The position numbers and the translations under genes are program-made. This document shows, in pieces, positions 54,401 to 64,000 of a stretch of DNA of 64,000 bases (positions are counted from its first letter, which is position 1; each line of letters starts with the position of its first letter). Source of the DNA: Adiantum capillus-veneris (taxonomy: Eukaryota; Streptophyta; Polypodiopsida; Polypodiales; Pteridaceae); contig CM043947.1 of NCBI GenBank assembly GCA_014529385.2, positions 102,475,811 through 102,539,810 of the forward strand. Reading direction: 5' to 3'. Below the pieces are notes generated by a model, which was given only the letters and a program-made list of their open reading frames with translations, ran no database searches and had not been told where the DNA came from.

Positions 54401-55635
54401 TATCATGCATGAAAGTCTTCTTGGTGTATGGGGATGAGCAGCAAAATAGTTATTCTCAGACTCGAGGGGTGCACTACTGAAAAGTCACGTGCAACGTGTG
54501 CATGGATGTAGAAAAACGTGGGCATGGATGCAGAAGGAAAAGCTGAGTGTGTTATTCATGTGGGCATGGATGGGGTAGGGAATGGTCCTGAAGTGACCAT
54601 TCCCGACCGTCAAAAGTCCAGGGGAGGGGGGCCGTCAACAGTGTAGGTGACAATGCTGACAGTGTGATAGCTCAAGACGAAGGTTGCAGGTGACAATTCC
54701 AGCCGCTGACTTGGCATGCGATGATTGCCCCGTCCTGCAGAGAATTCTGGCTGCAGACATGGCATGCAATGATCGCAGAAAAATTCAGGCATGTCACTTC
54801 CAACATTCCGCCTGCTGATTTGTCAGCAGTACAGCCTTCTGTGGGCTGATCTGTTAGCAAGACAGAGGCTGCAGTGTGTCCTGGCTTCTACGTGTTCAGG
54901 CTGCTGAGTTGGCAAGCATTGGCAGCATGCAGCCTGAAATTACACCTTATAATCGGAAGCAGATGTACGGCTCAGACAGCTCGCCTGCCGACCCTGGACT
55001 TTGATGGATGTAGAAAAAAGTGGGAATGGACATAGAAGGAAAAGCTGCTCAGAATGGTGCAGAGTTGGGGGTTTATTTTGACTTTTAATGGTGATGGTTT
55101 TGAATGCTAAGACAATTTTGTTGTATTCGCATACGTGTGCCACACACGGTTGCTCTGAGTCTTTGGAGTCTAGTGGGTTTTACCCTCAAAATTTTTTAAA
55201 GAGTTGTTTTGTGTCAGTGAATGGTCAGCTCTTTGTGCCTTCTAATTATTATCTTGGGAACTTCCGTGATCCCGCTCATACGATTGTAGCTCCAGCTGAG
55301 TTATGTGAACGTGCGTGCACATATGGATTAAGAAGCACTGGCTAGAACTCCTTCAAGTGACTTTGTTTCTGGAATCTACAATATCATATTCATAAATACA
55401 TCAAGGCTCCTGAAAACTAATGATTGAGCCGGTGTCAAATCATTCACATTGAGATTTGAGAAGGAAACTGCCATTACGTGCATTCAAATCTATAGCTATA
55501 ATGTGAGATGGATTTAGTTCCTTCTCATCCCAACTTGAAACGGTGATAAAAATGAACATATCTTTTCCCAAGCCTTGATGCACATCCTTGTTTGTCTGTG
55601 TCCTTGGGTGCGCGTTGTTGGAACAAACACACAGT
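54401..55635. other. Non-coding stretch with direct repeats
   Basis: A block beginning GGATGTAGAAAAA at about 54504 recurs near 55004 with GTGGG-ATGGA and AGAAGGAAAAGCTG, giving direct repeats about 500 bp apart. Between them, words like GCTGA-TTGGCATGC and GCATGCAATGAT recur irregularly. The frame at 55088-55345 has no recognised motif. Confidence 0.55.
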
Positions 55636-55700
55636 CCAAAGGGAGTTGGTCCAGCGGTAAAGGTGAGGGCCTTTGAGCCGTTGGTTTTTGTGTGCCCAGA
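55636..55700 (+). other. Possible SINE-type A box
   Basis: GGAGTTGGTCCAGCGGTAAAGG resembles the first promoter box of tRNA-derived SINEs. A matching B box (GTTGGTTTTTGTGTGCCC) is poor, so this is only a weak candidate. Confidence 0.25.
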
Positions 55701-57182
55701 TGTTATATTCATTATGACTGTGTTTTGTATGAAGACAGATTGATGTCCTGGAAAGTTTATTTATGTTGGATAGTGGTATTGTGTTTTATTCACCTAGTAA
55801 GGGTTGACATGCATCCAGCCAAAACCGTTTTTCTAACTCCAGAAAAAAGGACTCCACTTCTGAGTTTTAGATCAAAAGTTGAAAGATTTGCCAAATTTTA
55901 CACACAAAATTGTGAAACTTAAAAGGTTTTCTTCATGGCCAGCTCAAAATCTAGCAAGAGGTTTTGCAATTATAGCCGGTCTTGTGATCACGATAAATAA
56001 AACACCTGAATTTTTTCTAAGTAAATCATTATCTTTTGTTGGTCAGAAAAAACAAAAACCTCAGATGGTCCTTGGTGTGCTTGCTGTGCATTTTTGTAAG
56101 CCCAGCAGGTGTTAAAAGCACTTGTTAGATACCATGTTGCTGGGTTCTGGCTAGTTTCTTGTGTAGGTGGTTTTGGCTAAGTTTGTGTCATTTTTATTTG
56201 GTAGATTTAGAGAGAGAGTGGCAATTGAGACATTGATGTTTTGTTAAAAGCAATAATCAAATGTGGTCTGATGTTGTGAATGGTGACTTCTGGAAGGTTT
56301 CATTCATATACGGGTTTGCGTAATTAGAGTATATTGGCCTCAACCCCAAAAGTGATTGGACACTCATTTTTTGAGTGTGTTGTTGTTTGTGAGCCGACTC
56401 CCTTCGATGTGCATTGACATTCCCTTCACGAGAACGCAGCAAGTTGCAAAGGCGGTTCAATGCGGTGAGCGATATGCTACCTTTTAGGTGTGAGCTAATT
56501 GGAAGGCCTTGCATCCTTGGGTCCCCACTAGGGAATTCTTGGTCACTCACACCCTCCCCGAGACAAACGGTCTGCGGTATGAAGCTAATCGTGCATAGTG
56601 TAAGGGTCTTCCAAGGCACTGACCTAAGGAAGTGGAATAAGCCTATCTCCCGAGGTAATGCCAAAAGGGGAGTAGGTGAAAAAAGTGACAAAAGCCTTTG
56701 CCTGGGTGTAAGGAATCCATCTTCTAGGTGTGAGCTAGAAGGAAGGCTCCCATCTTGCAAAAAAAAAAGAAAAGAAAAGACAAGTGTGCCGTTGTTCAAT
56801 TGAACTCAAAACATGTTAGATCAATGAGATACTCTTGGCATATAGGAAAACTTGGACATCCCATTGTGTCCAATTTTGAAAAGCAAATCTTGAACAACTA
56901 TACCGGCTTCATCCACAAAAGTGACTCCACGCTTTAAAAAAGTATTGCTTGCAAATATGTTTCTCTAAAATCACTAAAAGCCACAAACTAGCCACAAACA
57001 TTGTAGAAATACTCATATATTGTCTCTCTTCTGTAAACAAATCAAAATTTTCACAAGTGTCGAGGCCCTTGCCATGTGGAAAACGGAGAGGGATTGGAGG
57101 GGGGAGTGGAAGCTAAGTCAAAGAAAGAGAGAGAGGGAGGCATAGGTGTGGGGAGTTAGGAGTGGATTGGGTGCCAAGAAAA

Positions 57183-57186
<4 letters not shown>
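55701..57186. other. Non-coding stretch
   Basis: I see no supported gene. A 60-bp segment at 55921-55983 resembles 60958-61008 upstream of the membrane-protein gene (GGTTTTCTTCATGGCCAGCTC, then TTTGCAATTATAGCCGGT). An A-rich run lies at about 56758-56780. Confidence 0.5.

Positions 57187-57228
<42 letters not shown>
57187..57228. repeat. (CT)n microsatellite
   Basis: Pure CT tract of about 42 nt. Confidence 0.95.
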
Positions 57229-57232
<4 letters not shown>

Positions 57233-57551
57233 CCATAGGATGGAACACACATTCGTCTAAATAAAAGTTGTAAATTCTTCTTTTCTCACGTGTTTATGAT
57301 TGCTAATCCATCAATTAATTGCTTCTTGGAAAAGAGGAAGCAATTTCATGATCACAAAGATTTCCTTTTTTGCTAACAAGTTGGAAGATTCAAGCCAGAG
57401 GTATTGGTTCTGATAGATGCTCACAATGCAGAACAGCCAGAGAGGACCCTCCTCACTTATTCAAGGAGTGCCTGACGATCAGTGGCATGGCAGGAAAGAT
57501 TTGAAAATGGGTGCAAAAGACCTGGAAGATTGGATTCTTCAAGAACGACCG

Positions 57552-57555
<4 letters not shown>

Positions 57556-57595
<40 letters not shown>

Positions 57596-57637
57596 CTTTG
57601 CAGCTGTCCTCCCTCTGTCTCGTGCTGTGACGGACCC

Positions 57638-57689
<52 letters not shown>
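57556..57689. repeat. Two (CT)n tracts separated by about 50 nt
   Basis: CT tracts at about 57556-57591 and 57641-57689 flank a unique spacer, CGCTCTTTGCAGC...GGACCCCC. Leu-Ser and Arg-Glu open frames over them are artefacts. Confidence 0.95.
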
Positions 57690-57692
<3 letters not shown>

Positions 57693-57929
57693 ATAGGACT
57701 GTCTTCAGAGACGGACATTGACAAAAGCTTTTCAGCGACGGCATGGCTACCTACAGAGGCGAACAATGTCGAAGCACTACCTACAGAGACAGACATCAAC
57801 GAAGCTCTTCAGGGATGACTGCAATACTTTCGCAGACAACGGCCACTGCTGGCATCTTCGGCACGACGGCGATGATGATCATTTTACTTTGACAATTTCG
57901 ACCTTTTAGTTTTAGTTTTTTTTAAAAAG

Positions 57930-58315
57930 TGCTTCACTATATTTCATTTTAATTTTACACCCAGACATTGTATTAGATTCATAAGGATTGTATTAGTTTG
58001 GTCCCATAGCCCTTTGGAAGACGCGTCATATAGCATTTCATTTCATTTCACTCTCTCTCTTCCCTCTCCCACTACGGCTCCTTACAATGGCGGACATTGA
58101 GGAAGCTCTTCGGCGACCCATGCAATAATTTTTCGAACAACGTTTTAGTCTTTCCAATCTTTCACTTTACTTCATTTTATTTTTGTAACCCCAGGCATTG
58201 GATCAGATTCACAAGGATTGTATCAATTGGGTCTCATATTTAATTTTGGCCTATTGAAGACGTTTAGTGTAATATTTCATTTCATTTCTCTCTCTCTTCC
58301 CCCTCTCCCCCTTCC
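57930..58315 (+). repeat. Degenerate tandem repeat, unit about 228 bp
   Basis: Segments at 57930-58078 and 58157-58315 share, in order, TTCATTTTA-TTTT, CAGGCATTG / CAGACATTG, CACAAGGATTGTAT / CATAAGGATTGTAT, GAAGACG and CATTTCATTTC followed by CTCTCTCTCTTCC. Related GACATT-A-GAAGCTCTTC words occur at about 57715, 57790 and 58092. No coding evidence. Confidence 0.7.
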
Positions 58316-59879
58316 CTTTTGGATGGCGATCGATATGAATGATCAAACCAAACTCTGAGCCCTATCCTTGTATTCGATTGTTCACAACCACGTAAGTTAA
58401 TGATTTCTTGCCACACACACACACACACACACTCACTTGTCAATTCGAACGATATACGCATGCGCACGTGCACACACATACACATGTTGTGAGTGTCTCG
58501 TTAATGTACAAACCAACATCCCTACTTGCTATATTTTTTTTCTTCTATTCAAGCTAACTAGACATTTACTTGGCCCAATTTTTGAATGACAGAGATATAC
58601 CTCGTGTATTCTATGTTATCTCACTTTCAAGGCATTATTTAGCTTAGTTTAGGTACAAGTCGCAGACTCCCATGCTACCCACTACAACTTTAAAGGAAAA
58701 GCTTAAGTATCTTATTTTGCATGACATTATTTTTGGATGCATAAAAAACCTAGATTCTTTTAGAGTTCTTGATGTAGCAAATTTACGAGAGCATTACAAA
58801 CAAATAAATTTTGCGTTCTTTTTGTTGTCCCAATCTACTATTTGTTGTCCGACCTTTACGTGATATACAAACAATATGCTTGTGATATCATGAGTAAACA
58901 CTAGTCAATGCCCTTTAGAGTAGCTATCAATGGCCCATTTAGGTTGATAGTGAGTTTCACATTGTTAAAATTGACTACACTTCTTTACGGGCTTGGCCAC
59001 TAGACATTGTCATAGTAATACCTTATTCACTTTGTACAATTAAGATATGTAGCCGATCAAGATGCTTAGCTATACATGGCTTCGAAGACTTTGGCTGGGT
59101 TCCATCCTCTTTCTGGATCTTCCTATCAGATTTTGCTTAAAGCATTGAGTAGATCATAGTGACCAGGGGTCCCCCCATTTAACTGCATGCATCCAACACT
59201 CTAGTCTAGCAAACACGAGCTTTTTATACTAAACATACCAATATTCTATCTTTAATACTTAACAAATCTTCAGAGTGCTTGCTACTAAACGAGGTAAAAG
59301 TACACTCAAGGGAGTATCCGCCTCATTCTGTAGGGCACTTCAAGTCTGCACACAATACTCCATGTCTTCCAAGTTTAGGCAAGACTCTAAGATCCTAACT
59401 ATACTTGAAGGATCACATACAAGGTTTGGGTTTCATTGTGAGATATGGATATTTGTAAGTAACACTTTTGCAGATAAAACTAAATCCAATATTCTCATTT
59501 TAAGCTCCAAGTATGAAATTTCTAAATACCTTAAAATAATATGCATTTAACAAGGCCCTTTAAATTATCTCTGATAAGTAAGATCTCTCTCTATGTCTAC
59601 TTAGGAACCAGATACCACATATATATTACACCACTCTACTGCTTACTCTACCTCCCTTCTTACCTTAAAATCACTAGATTCTCCATCACCTGTTACAACA
59701 AATTCTTATACGACATTCCCCCACTTTAATATCAGTTTGATAAATCAAGGCTCCTTAATTTTTAAATTTTTAAACTGATTCTCCTTGCTGATGTTTTCAC
59801 AATAAAATTTTATATTAAAATACAAAAAAAGCTCCCCCCTCCCCCCCCAAAAAAAAAACAATACCAAAAATAAATAAAT
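58316..59879. other. Non-coding AT-rich stretch
   Basis: A (CA)n tract lies at about 58412-58432. I see no supported gene; the frames at 58672-59729 have no recognisable motifs. Confidence 0.5.
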
Positions 59880-59883
59880 GATG

Positions 59884-60240
59884 GGTCCTTTTTTTTTGGG
59901 CAAAACTCACAATTGTGAGTGGATAGTATTAAGAACATCAGAAATATACACCAACCTCGAGCTCAGACCGAGCCTTGAGGGTCAAAGGATTACAAGTTTT
60001 CTGCTTGACAGAGAAACCACTCCCAGGCTTTACTTATTACAAGATGTCATCATGACATGTATTGTTCTAGACCAGTCCTCTGAGGCTTGTTTGCCTCTAA
60101 TCCTATGGATCGTCACTCTGCTCTCTTGTATGATTTCACAAAAGCTTGCCATAGCCAGATCCCCCTCAAACACGCGGCGGATCTTTAGTAAGCCTTTGCG
60201 ACTCTTCACCCTGAACGGTTGGTTTTCTCTTCGTAAAGGA
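59884..60240 (-). mobile_element. 5'-truncated LINE tail (family of LINE C)
   Basis: From the T-run at about 59888-59898 rightwards it shows GCAAAACTCACAATTGTGAG and then aligns loosely with the LINE C end, including CCTAGACC / TCTAGACC, TCTGTGAAGCTTGCCA-like words and AACACGCGGCGG versus AACACGGCGG. The right end is unclear and no target duplication is certain. Confidence 0.75.
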
Positions 60241-60621
60241 CAGAAAAACCTATCGAATATACAAAATAATAGTCTAATAGTCTTGCAAGTTTGAAAAATT
60301 ATCCTAATACTTCCGATTGCAACTTGTTAATTTTGATTTTCAACCAACTCAAGGCTAAGCTGAGGCAAATCTTTGTCACATAGTGACGTCAACAAGGATC
60401 TCGTCATGAGTGAGGTTACTTTGTACATTTATTGAGTAATATAATTTTCAGTCACAATTGTGACAATTTGTGAGTTCCTCTCTCCCCCCCCCCCCCCCCC
60501 CCCCCCCCCACAAAAAAAAAAAAACCCAAAATTTTTTTTGCAATTCAAGAGTATCTTTTCTTAAAGTCAAAGTCCGAACTTGAAGAATTTGCCATTAGGC
60601 CCCCCAATCTAGGAAAAATAA
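60241..60621. other. Non-coding stretch with a C-run
   Basis: A C tract of about 27 nt followed by an A-run lies at 60483-60524. Nothing else is seen. Confidence 0.6.
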
Positions 60622-60644
60622 AAATCCTTTCAAAACATCTTAAA

Positions 60645-60822
60645 AAAAAAAAAAAAAGCAAAACTCACAATTGTAAGTGAATTATATTGATCATCTCAAA
60701 AAATTTCAAGGACTTGCCACGCTTGTGTCGAGCCATGACATCATCCAGAGACCACACTTATATCGGCTATCTGGGGAGCCACCCCTAACGACCTGCCCCC
60801 TTGCCCTTGATACACAAGGTTT
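60645..60822 (-). mobile_element. Truncated LINE tail with 23-bp target duplication
   Basis: The flanks 60622-60644 and 60823-60845 are identical 23-mers starting AAATCCTTTCAAAAC. Between them is the LINE terminus GCAAAACTCACAATTGTAAG and about 150 bp matching the LINE C 3' UTR (GAGCCATGACATCATCC, GGGGAGCCACCCCTA). Unusually the homopolymer next to GCAAAAC is an A-run on the plus strand, where a minus-strand LINE should show T. Confidence 0.85.
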
Positions 60823-60845
60823 AAATCCTTTCAAAACATCTTAAA

Positions 60846-61264
60846 TGCATGAAGTAAAGTGTGAGTTTAAAGACACATGAAGGTGGAAAGTCAATTTTTT
60901 TAATCAAGATTGTTAGGGTTAGTATTTACACTAAACTTGTAAAATATTACCGGCTTTCTTCAAGGCAAGCTCAATATCCAGCCCGGAGTTTGCAATTTTA
61001 GCCGGTAAAAAATATACGCGAACACTACTATGAGCTTGATACTGTTTGTGGCTTCCCAACTTTGTGAGGATCAATGCTATTCTTTGGCTACTTTTTGGCT
61101 CATGGTTTATTCAAAGAGAATGAAGTTAAGGAAAAGCTATCCTCCAACATAAGGAAGAATATTTCAAGATTCTTTTGAGCACTAAGCATAAAACTTCTAA
61201 GCAAAATAGAATAGAGATATATAAGAAAGAATCTCATTCAAGGAGGGGCAATTTACATCCACAA
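60846..61264. other. Upstream region of the membrane-protein gene
   Basis: No TATA box is certain. It includes the dispersed segment at 60958-61008 that resembles 55921-55983. The reading frame of exon 1 is open back to about 61175 without an earlier ATG. Confidence 0.4.
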
Positions 61265-62537
61265 ATGACGAGTCCCCAAGCGATCTTGAAGGATTTGGTG
61301 AGAAAGGCCTTAATCTTCTGCATTTTTTTGTATCAATGCTTTGTGGCATTGGCATTGAAGGCATGGACACTATTGAGTTGGCACGGAAGGAGGGTTCTTC
61401 ATATCACCAACCCACCTACCTCCTTTGAAACTCACCCAAAAGGAGAGAGAATGAGAAACAAAAAGCTACCAACAATGGAAGATAGTGAGGATGAAGAGCG
61501 GGTCTCCGTATCAACCATTCACGAAGTATTGGGCTCCAAGCGCTCCATCGAACTTCAACTCCTTTCCTTCATGCTTGTCTTCTCGGCAAGCGGACTCGTC
61601 CCTTTGTTCGACCTGTCCTTTCCCATCTTTGTGAGCATCTACACATTCCTACTTGCAAAGTTTGTGTTTCCTTGCTACCCCATGGAGGCATCACGAATGG
61701 ATGTCTTCCATGGAAGCCGTGCTTTCCACATGTACATTTTGGTGGGGGCTTTCTTGTCCTTCTTTCTTCCATTTGGTTTTGTTCTAGGGAGTTTCTCACG
61801 AGGCGAGCCAAAGGCTGTTCAAGCAGCCACGCCACATCTCTTCCTTTCCACAGCCCAAATGGTGAGTGAGATCGTGGTGAGTGGACATACGAAACTCTCT
61901 CCTCCTTGCCGAGTTATCCTCACACTTCTTTATAGCTCTCGTCGCCTCTCTGCTCTAACACATTGGATGGTGGAGTCCTTCTCGTATGGCCCACCTCAAC
62001 CTCCAAAGTGGCATGTAAGTCCCTGTTCTTATAACTAACTTGTTTAGAAGAAAGTAAATATAGCTAACTTGTGTAGGAAGAAAGAAATATTTGAAAATGA
62101 TTAAGGAAGCAAACTCCTACTCAAAGCCTTAGAAAGCCAAAAATGGCATATACACACGAGCAAAAATGGTTCATGTAAACCAGAAGCACAAGGAATCTTA
62201 GTCTTAAAAGCAACCAAATGAACTATCTTTTTTGGGGTATAAAATGATTGAATTTAAGGGAGAGCATTGTGATGATCATTGTACAATGTGAGATGTTTAG
62301 AAACTAATGAAAACTTCGAACTACCGATAATCGACTACTCAATCGGTTGAGTGTGTGTCGATGAGTTCATTGGGTGTGTTTCGGGGTATTCATTAAGGGT
62401 TACAATATTAGTATCACATGAGTGTACAAAGGGGGGTTCCTTAAGGTAAAAAAAGGTAGATTTGATATAGGGGTAAATAAGGCAATTTTGGTGCACGCAA
62501 GTGACATCTCCAAAGTACTACTAGTGAATCCTGTTTT

Positions 62538-62577
<40 letters not shown>

Positions 62578-63065
62578 TTAGTGTTTATTTTCTAATTAAT
62601 GTGGTAAATTATGTAAGCTAATGTGAATTAAATGTGGTATAGTGGACCACCTATCGTAGCCTAATGTCTCTCATGTGATGGTTTCAGGACCTCATGTGGC
62701 TTTGGTTTGGGAGAGGCCTTCCAATGGCAAACTTTCTCTATTGTAACATCTACATGTTTTACTTCTTAATACCAAAATTCTTGCTGAGAGCATTTGAGAG
62801 ACACATCTCGGCTAAGAGGGCATACCATACGTCTACTCATGATGATGGAAACAGAACTAGTGCAAGATTGGCTTTGACACTTGAAGATGAGAAAAAGCAT
62901 GTTGCAAAAGATAGAGAAAATGCTCTTGAAAATGCAAACAAAAGGTCTAATACTGGCCTTGAGAAGGAGAAGGAAAGCTTCAACAATGAAAAAGAAGCTT
63001 TAACCTTAGTTCATTTGAAAGATAATAAGGTCACAGGAAAAGGTATAGTTCTCACTTGTAAATAG
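61265..63065 (+). CDS. Plant multi-pass membrane protein, DUF7733-like (two exons seen)
   Basis: Exon 1 runs from the ATG at 61265 to 62014 (250 codons). The intron 62015-62687 has GTAAGT and TTTCAG ends and keeps phase 0. Exon 2 (62688 onward) continues DLMWLWFGRGLPMANFLY. Hydrophobic segments lie near residues 12-35, 100-125, 127-140, 150-175 and in exon 2. The blocks MDVFHGSRAFHMYILVGAF, EPKAVQAATPHLFLSTAQM, LLYSSRRL and WFGRGLPMAN...IPKFLLRAF match the plant family I know as DUF7733, whose biochemical role is unknown to me. The family usually ends near the LLRAF block. Here a Lys/Glu-rich, coiled-coil-like tail of about 85 residues follows. The stop at 63063-63065 lies in an inserted LINE; the true exon probably ends at 63042 before GTATAG. 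Confidence 0.75.
62537..62576. repeat. (G)n homopolymer in the intron
   Basis: About 40 consecutive G residues inside the intron of the membrane-protein gene. The exact length is uncertain because such runs are error-prone in sequencing. Confidence 0.8.
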
Positions 63066-63223
63066 GGAAAGCCTAGGAGTGGTAGTGGTTTTTCTGCCAT
63101 GCAGATAACTTGCATTCCTGTGACCCTCGAGGCTTGGTCTGAGCTCGAGGTTGTTGTATATTTATGATGTTCTTAATACTATCCACTCACAATTGTAAGT
63201 TTTGCAAAAAAAAAAAAAAAAAA
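63053..63223 (+). mobile_element. Short LINE tail inserted beside a splice donor
   Basis: GTATAGTTCT occurs at 63043-63052 and 63224-63233 and flanks about 171 bp ending CACTCACAATTGTAAGTTTTGC plus about 18 A. This is a plus-oriented, heavily 5'-truncated copy of the same LINE 3' end. Its first bases supply the stop codon of the upstream frame. Confidence 0.9.
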
Positions 63224-63233
63224 GTATAGTTCT

Positions 63234-63638
63234 ACAACACCATAGCATAAGACAAACTATCAAAGACCATAATTCAAGCAAAACACTTCATAGCCTCTGT
63301 GGCGTATAGTTTAAAGCCAACAAGGGATTTTTTTTTCAAAAGAAAAAAAAAAATCCAACAAGAGAATTGATGACATATCCCTTCTTACACTTTATAAATG
63401 TAAATGTGAAGAAAAAAAACAATGATTTGATTAAGCATATAAAAAGAAAGTGCCTTTGCAATTGGTGCTCAAAAAATACTCTTTCAATTAACTAATAAAA
63501 AACAAATTTGAAATTAGCAAGACTGATATAATAGTCTTTTTTTACCATATTGGCATGAAGAAATTATGCTTTTAGACCATGTAAATAGGCAATAAGGACT
63601 TGCAACTAAATTTTTCACACTGATCATGAATAGAAACG
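63234..63638. other. Non-coding stretch, probable intron or 3' flank
   Basis: AT-rich with T- and A-runs at about 63327-63351. I see no gene. If the third exon is real this is intron. Confidence 0.45.
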
Positions 63639-63651
63639 AGCCTGCTTCATA

Positions 63652-63739
63652 GCTTTTTTTTTGTGTGCAAAATTTACAATCGTGAGTGGATTATATTAGC
63701 AAACCAAAAGAATTACAGATGCTAGTCATGCTCGCGTCA
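63652..63739 (-). mobile_element. Very short LINE tail with 13-bp target duplication
   Basis: AGCCTGCTTCATA at 63639-63651 and 63740-63752 flanks 88 bp that begins with a T-run and GTGTGCAAAATTTACAATCGTGAG followed by TGGATTATATT, a diverged LINE 3' end. Confidence 0.85.
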
Positions 63740-63876
63740 AGCCTGCTTCATAACCTTTCTTAATTAATACAGTACTTATATTCAGTAATGCATATGCAAG
63801 TTTACAACATGATGTGGAACATGGTCGATAATTTCCCCATGTAAAGAGTTGAGACGTAAAGATAGATTGAAGGCAG

Positions 63877-63980
63877 AGTACTCACTTAAAATAAATGAAC
63901 AAAAACTTGAAGTAAAATGGAAGAAGAGATCAATGGAAGCTATAGAGGCAACTCCAACTGCAGTGGTATTAGTAAACTAG
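63877..63980 (+). other. Possible third exon of the membrane-protein gene
   Basis: An acceptor-like GAAGGCAG ends at 63876. From 63877 the sequence is open in the phase that exon 2 would leave if spliced at 63042/63043, and it encodes a Lys/Glu-rich 33-codon end (KINEQKLEVKWKK) with a stop at 63978-63980. An open run of this length can occur by chance, so this is tentative. Confidence 0.3.
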
Positions 63981-64000
63981 AAGTACTATGAAAATCAAGT

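Noticed and set aside
56257-56803. Overlapping frames of 180 (-) and 129 (+) residues
   Set aside because: Neither has a recognisable motif, and the two occupy the same bases on opposite strands; composition is not gene-like.

Overview
The window is plant nuclear DNA from a large, repeat-rich genome. The evidence is plant-type L1 LINEs, Ty3/gypsy chromoviruses with chromodomains, a Tat-like gypsy element with two RNase H domains, and two host genes with plant-type proteins and GT-AG introns. The long CT/GA tracts and the divergent host proteins would fit a fern or another early-diverging vascular plant. That placement is an inference; nothing in the window proves it. About three quarters of the sequence is transposon-derived, much of it nested. 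I found no rRNA, canonical tRNA or CRISPR features, and no bacterial-style operons.

Layout. 1-2090: an old minus-strand LINE relic. 2805-4026 and 12196-14610: two halves of one minus-strand LINE, split by LTR element RLG-A (4027-12190, minus, chromovirus). RLG-A is itself split inside its reverse transcriptase by a solo LTR of family RLG-B (7376-9025, TSD GTGTG). 14611-18977: non-coding sequence with tandem repeats and microsatellites. 18978-24629: complete chromovirus RLG-C (minus) with LTRs of only 122-123 bp and TSD TTTAT. 25141-34939: complete but mutated Tat-like element RLG-D (plus), 1.5 kb LTRs, TSD ACATC, an extra ORF before gag and an amber codon between gag and pol. 37050-37700: relic of an unusual reverse transcriptase, possibly Penelope-like. 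37832-48459: one full-length LINE (minus) with a 16-bp TSD. Its 5' UTR is interrupted by RLG-B (44231-48389, plus, internally deleted). 49470-50095: a fold-back element carrying a small Helitron-like insertion. 50112-50623: a TIR element carrying a tRNA-like SINE head.

Host genes. The best-supported gene is an NFRKB-like INO80-complex subunit (+, CDS 51403-53988, with a 5' UTR intron). The second is a plant multi-pass membrane protein of the DUF7733 type (+, exons 61265-62014 and 62688 to about 63042). A short young LINE copy sits just inside its next splice donor. Four truncated LINE tails at 59.9-63.7 kb share the 3' terminus of the full-length LINE at 37.8-48.5 kb, and three of them have clear target-site duplications.

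How it fits together. The two host genes are single-copy islands in transposon DNA and show no functional link to each other. The elements form datable nests: LINE, then RLG-A, then RLG-B solo LTR; and LINE, then RLG-B, then internal deletion. Several insertions can be checked because removing them restores a continuous reading frame or an inverted-repeat arm.
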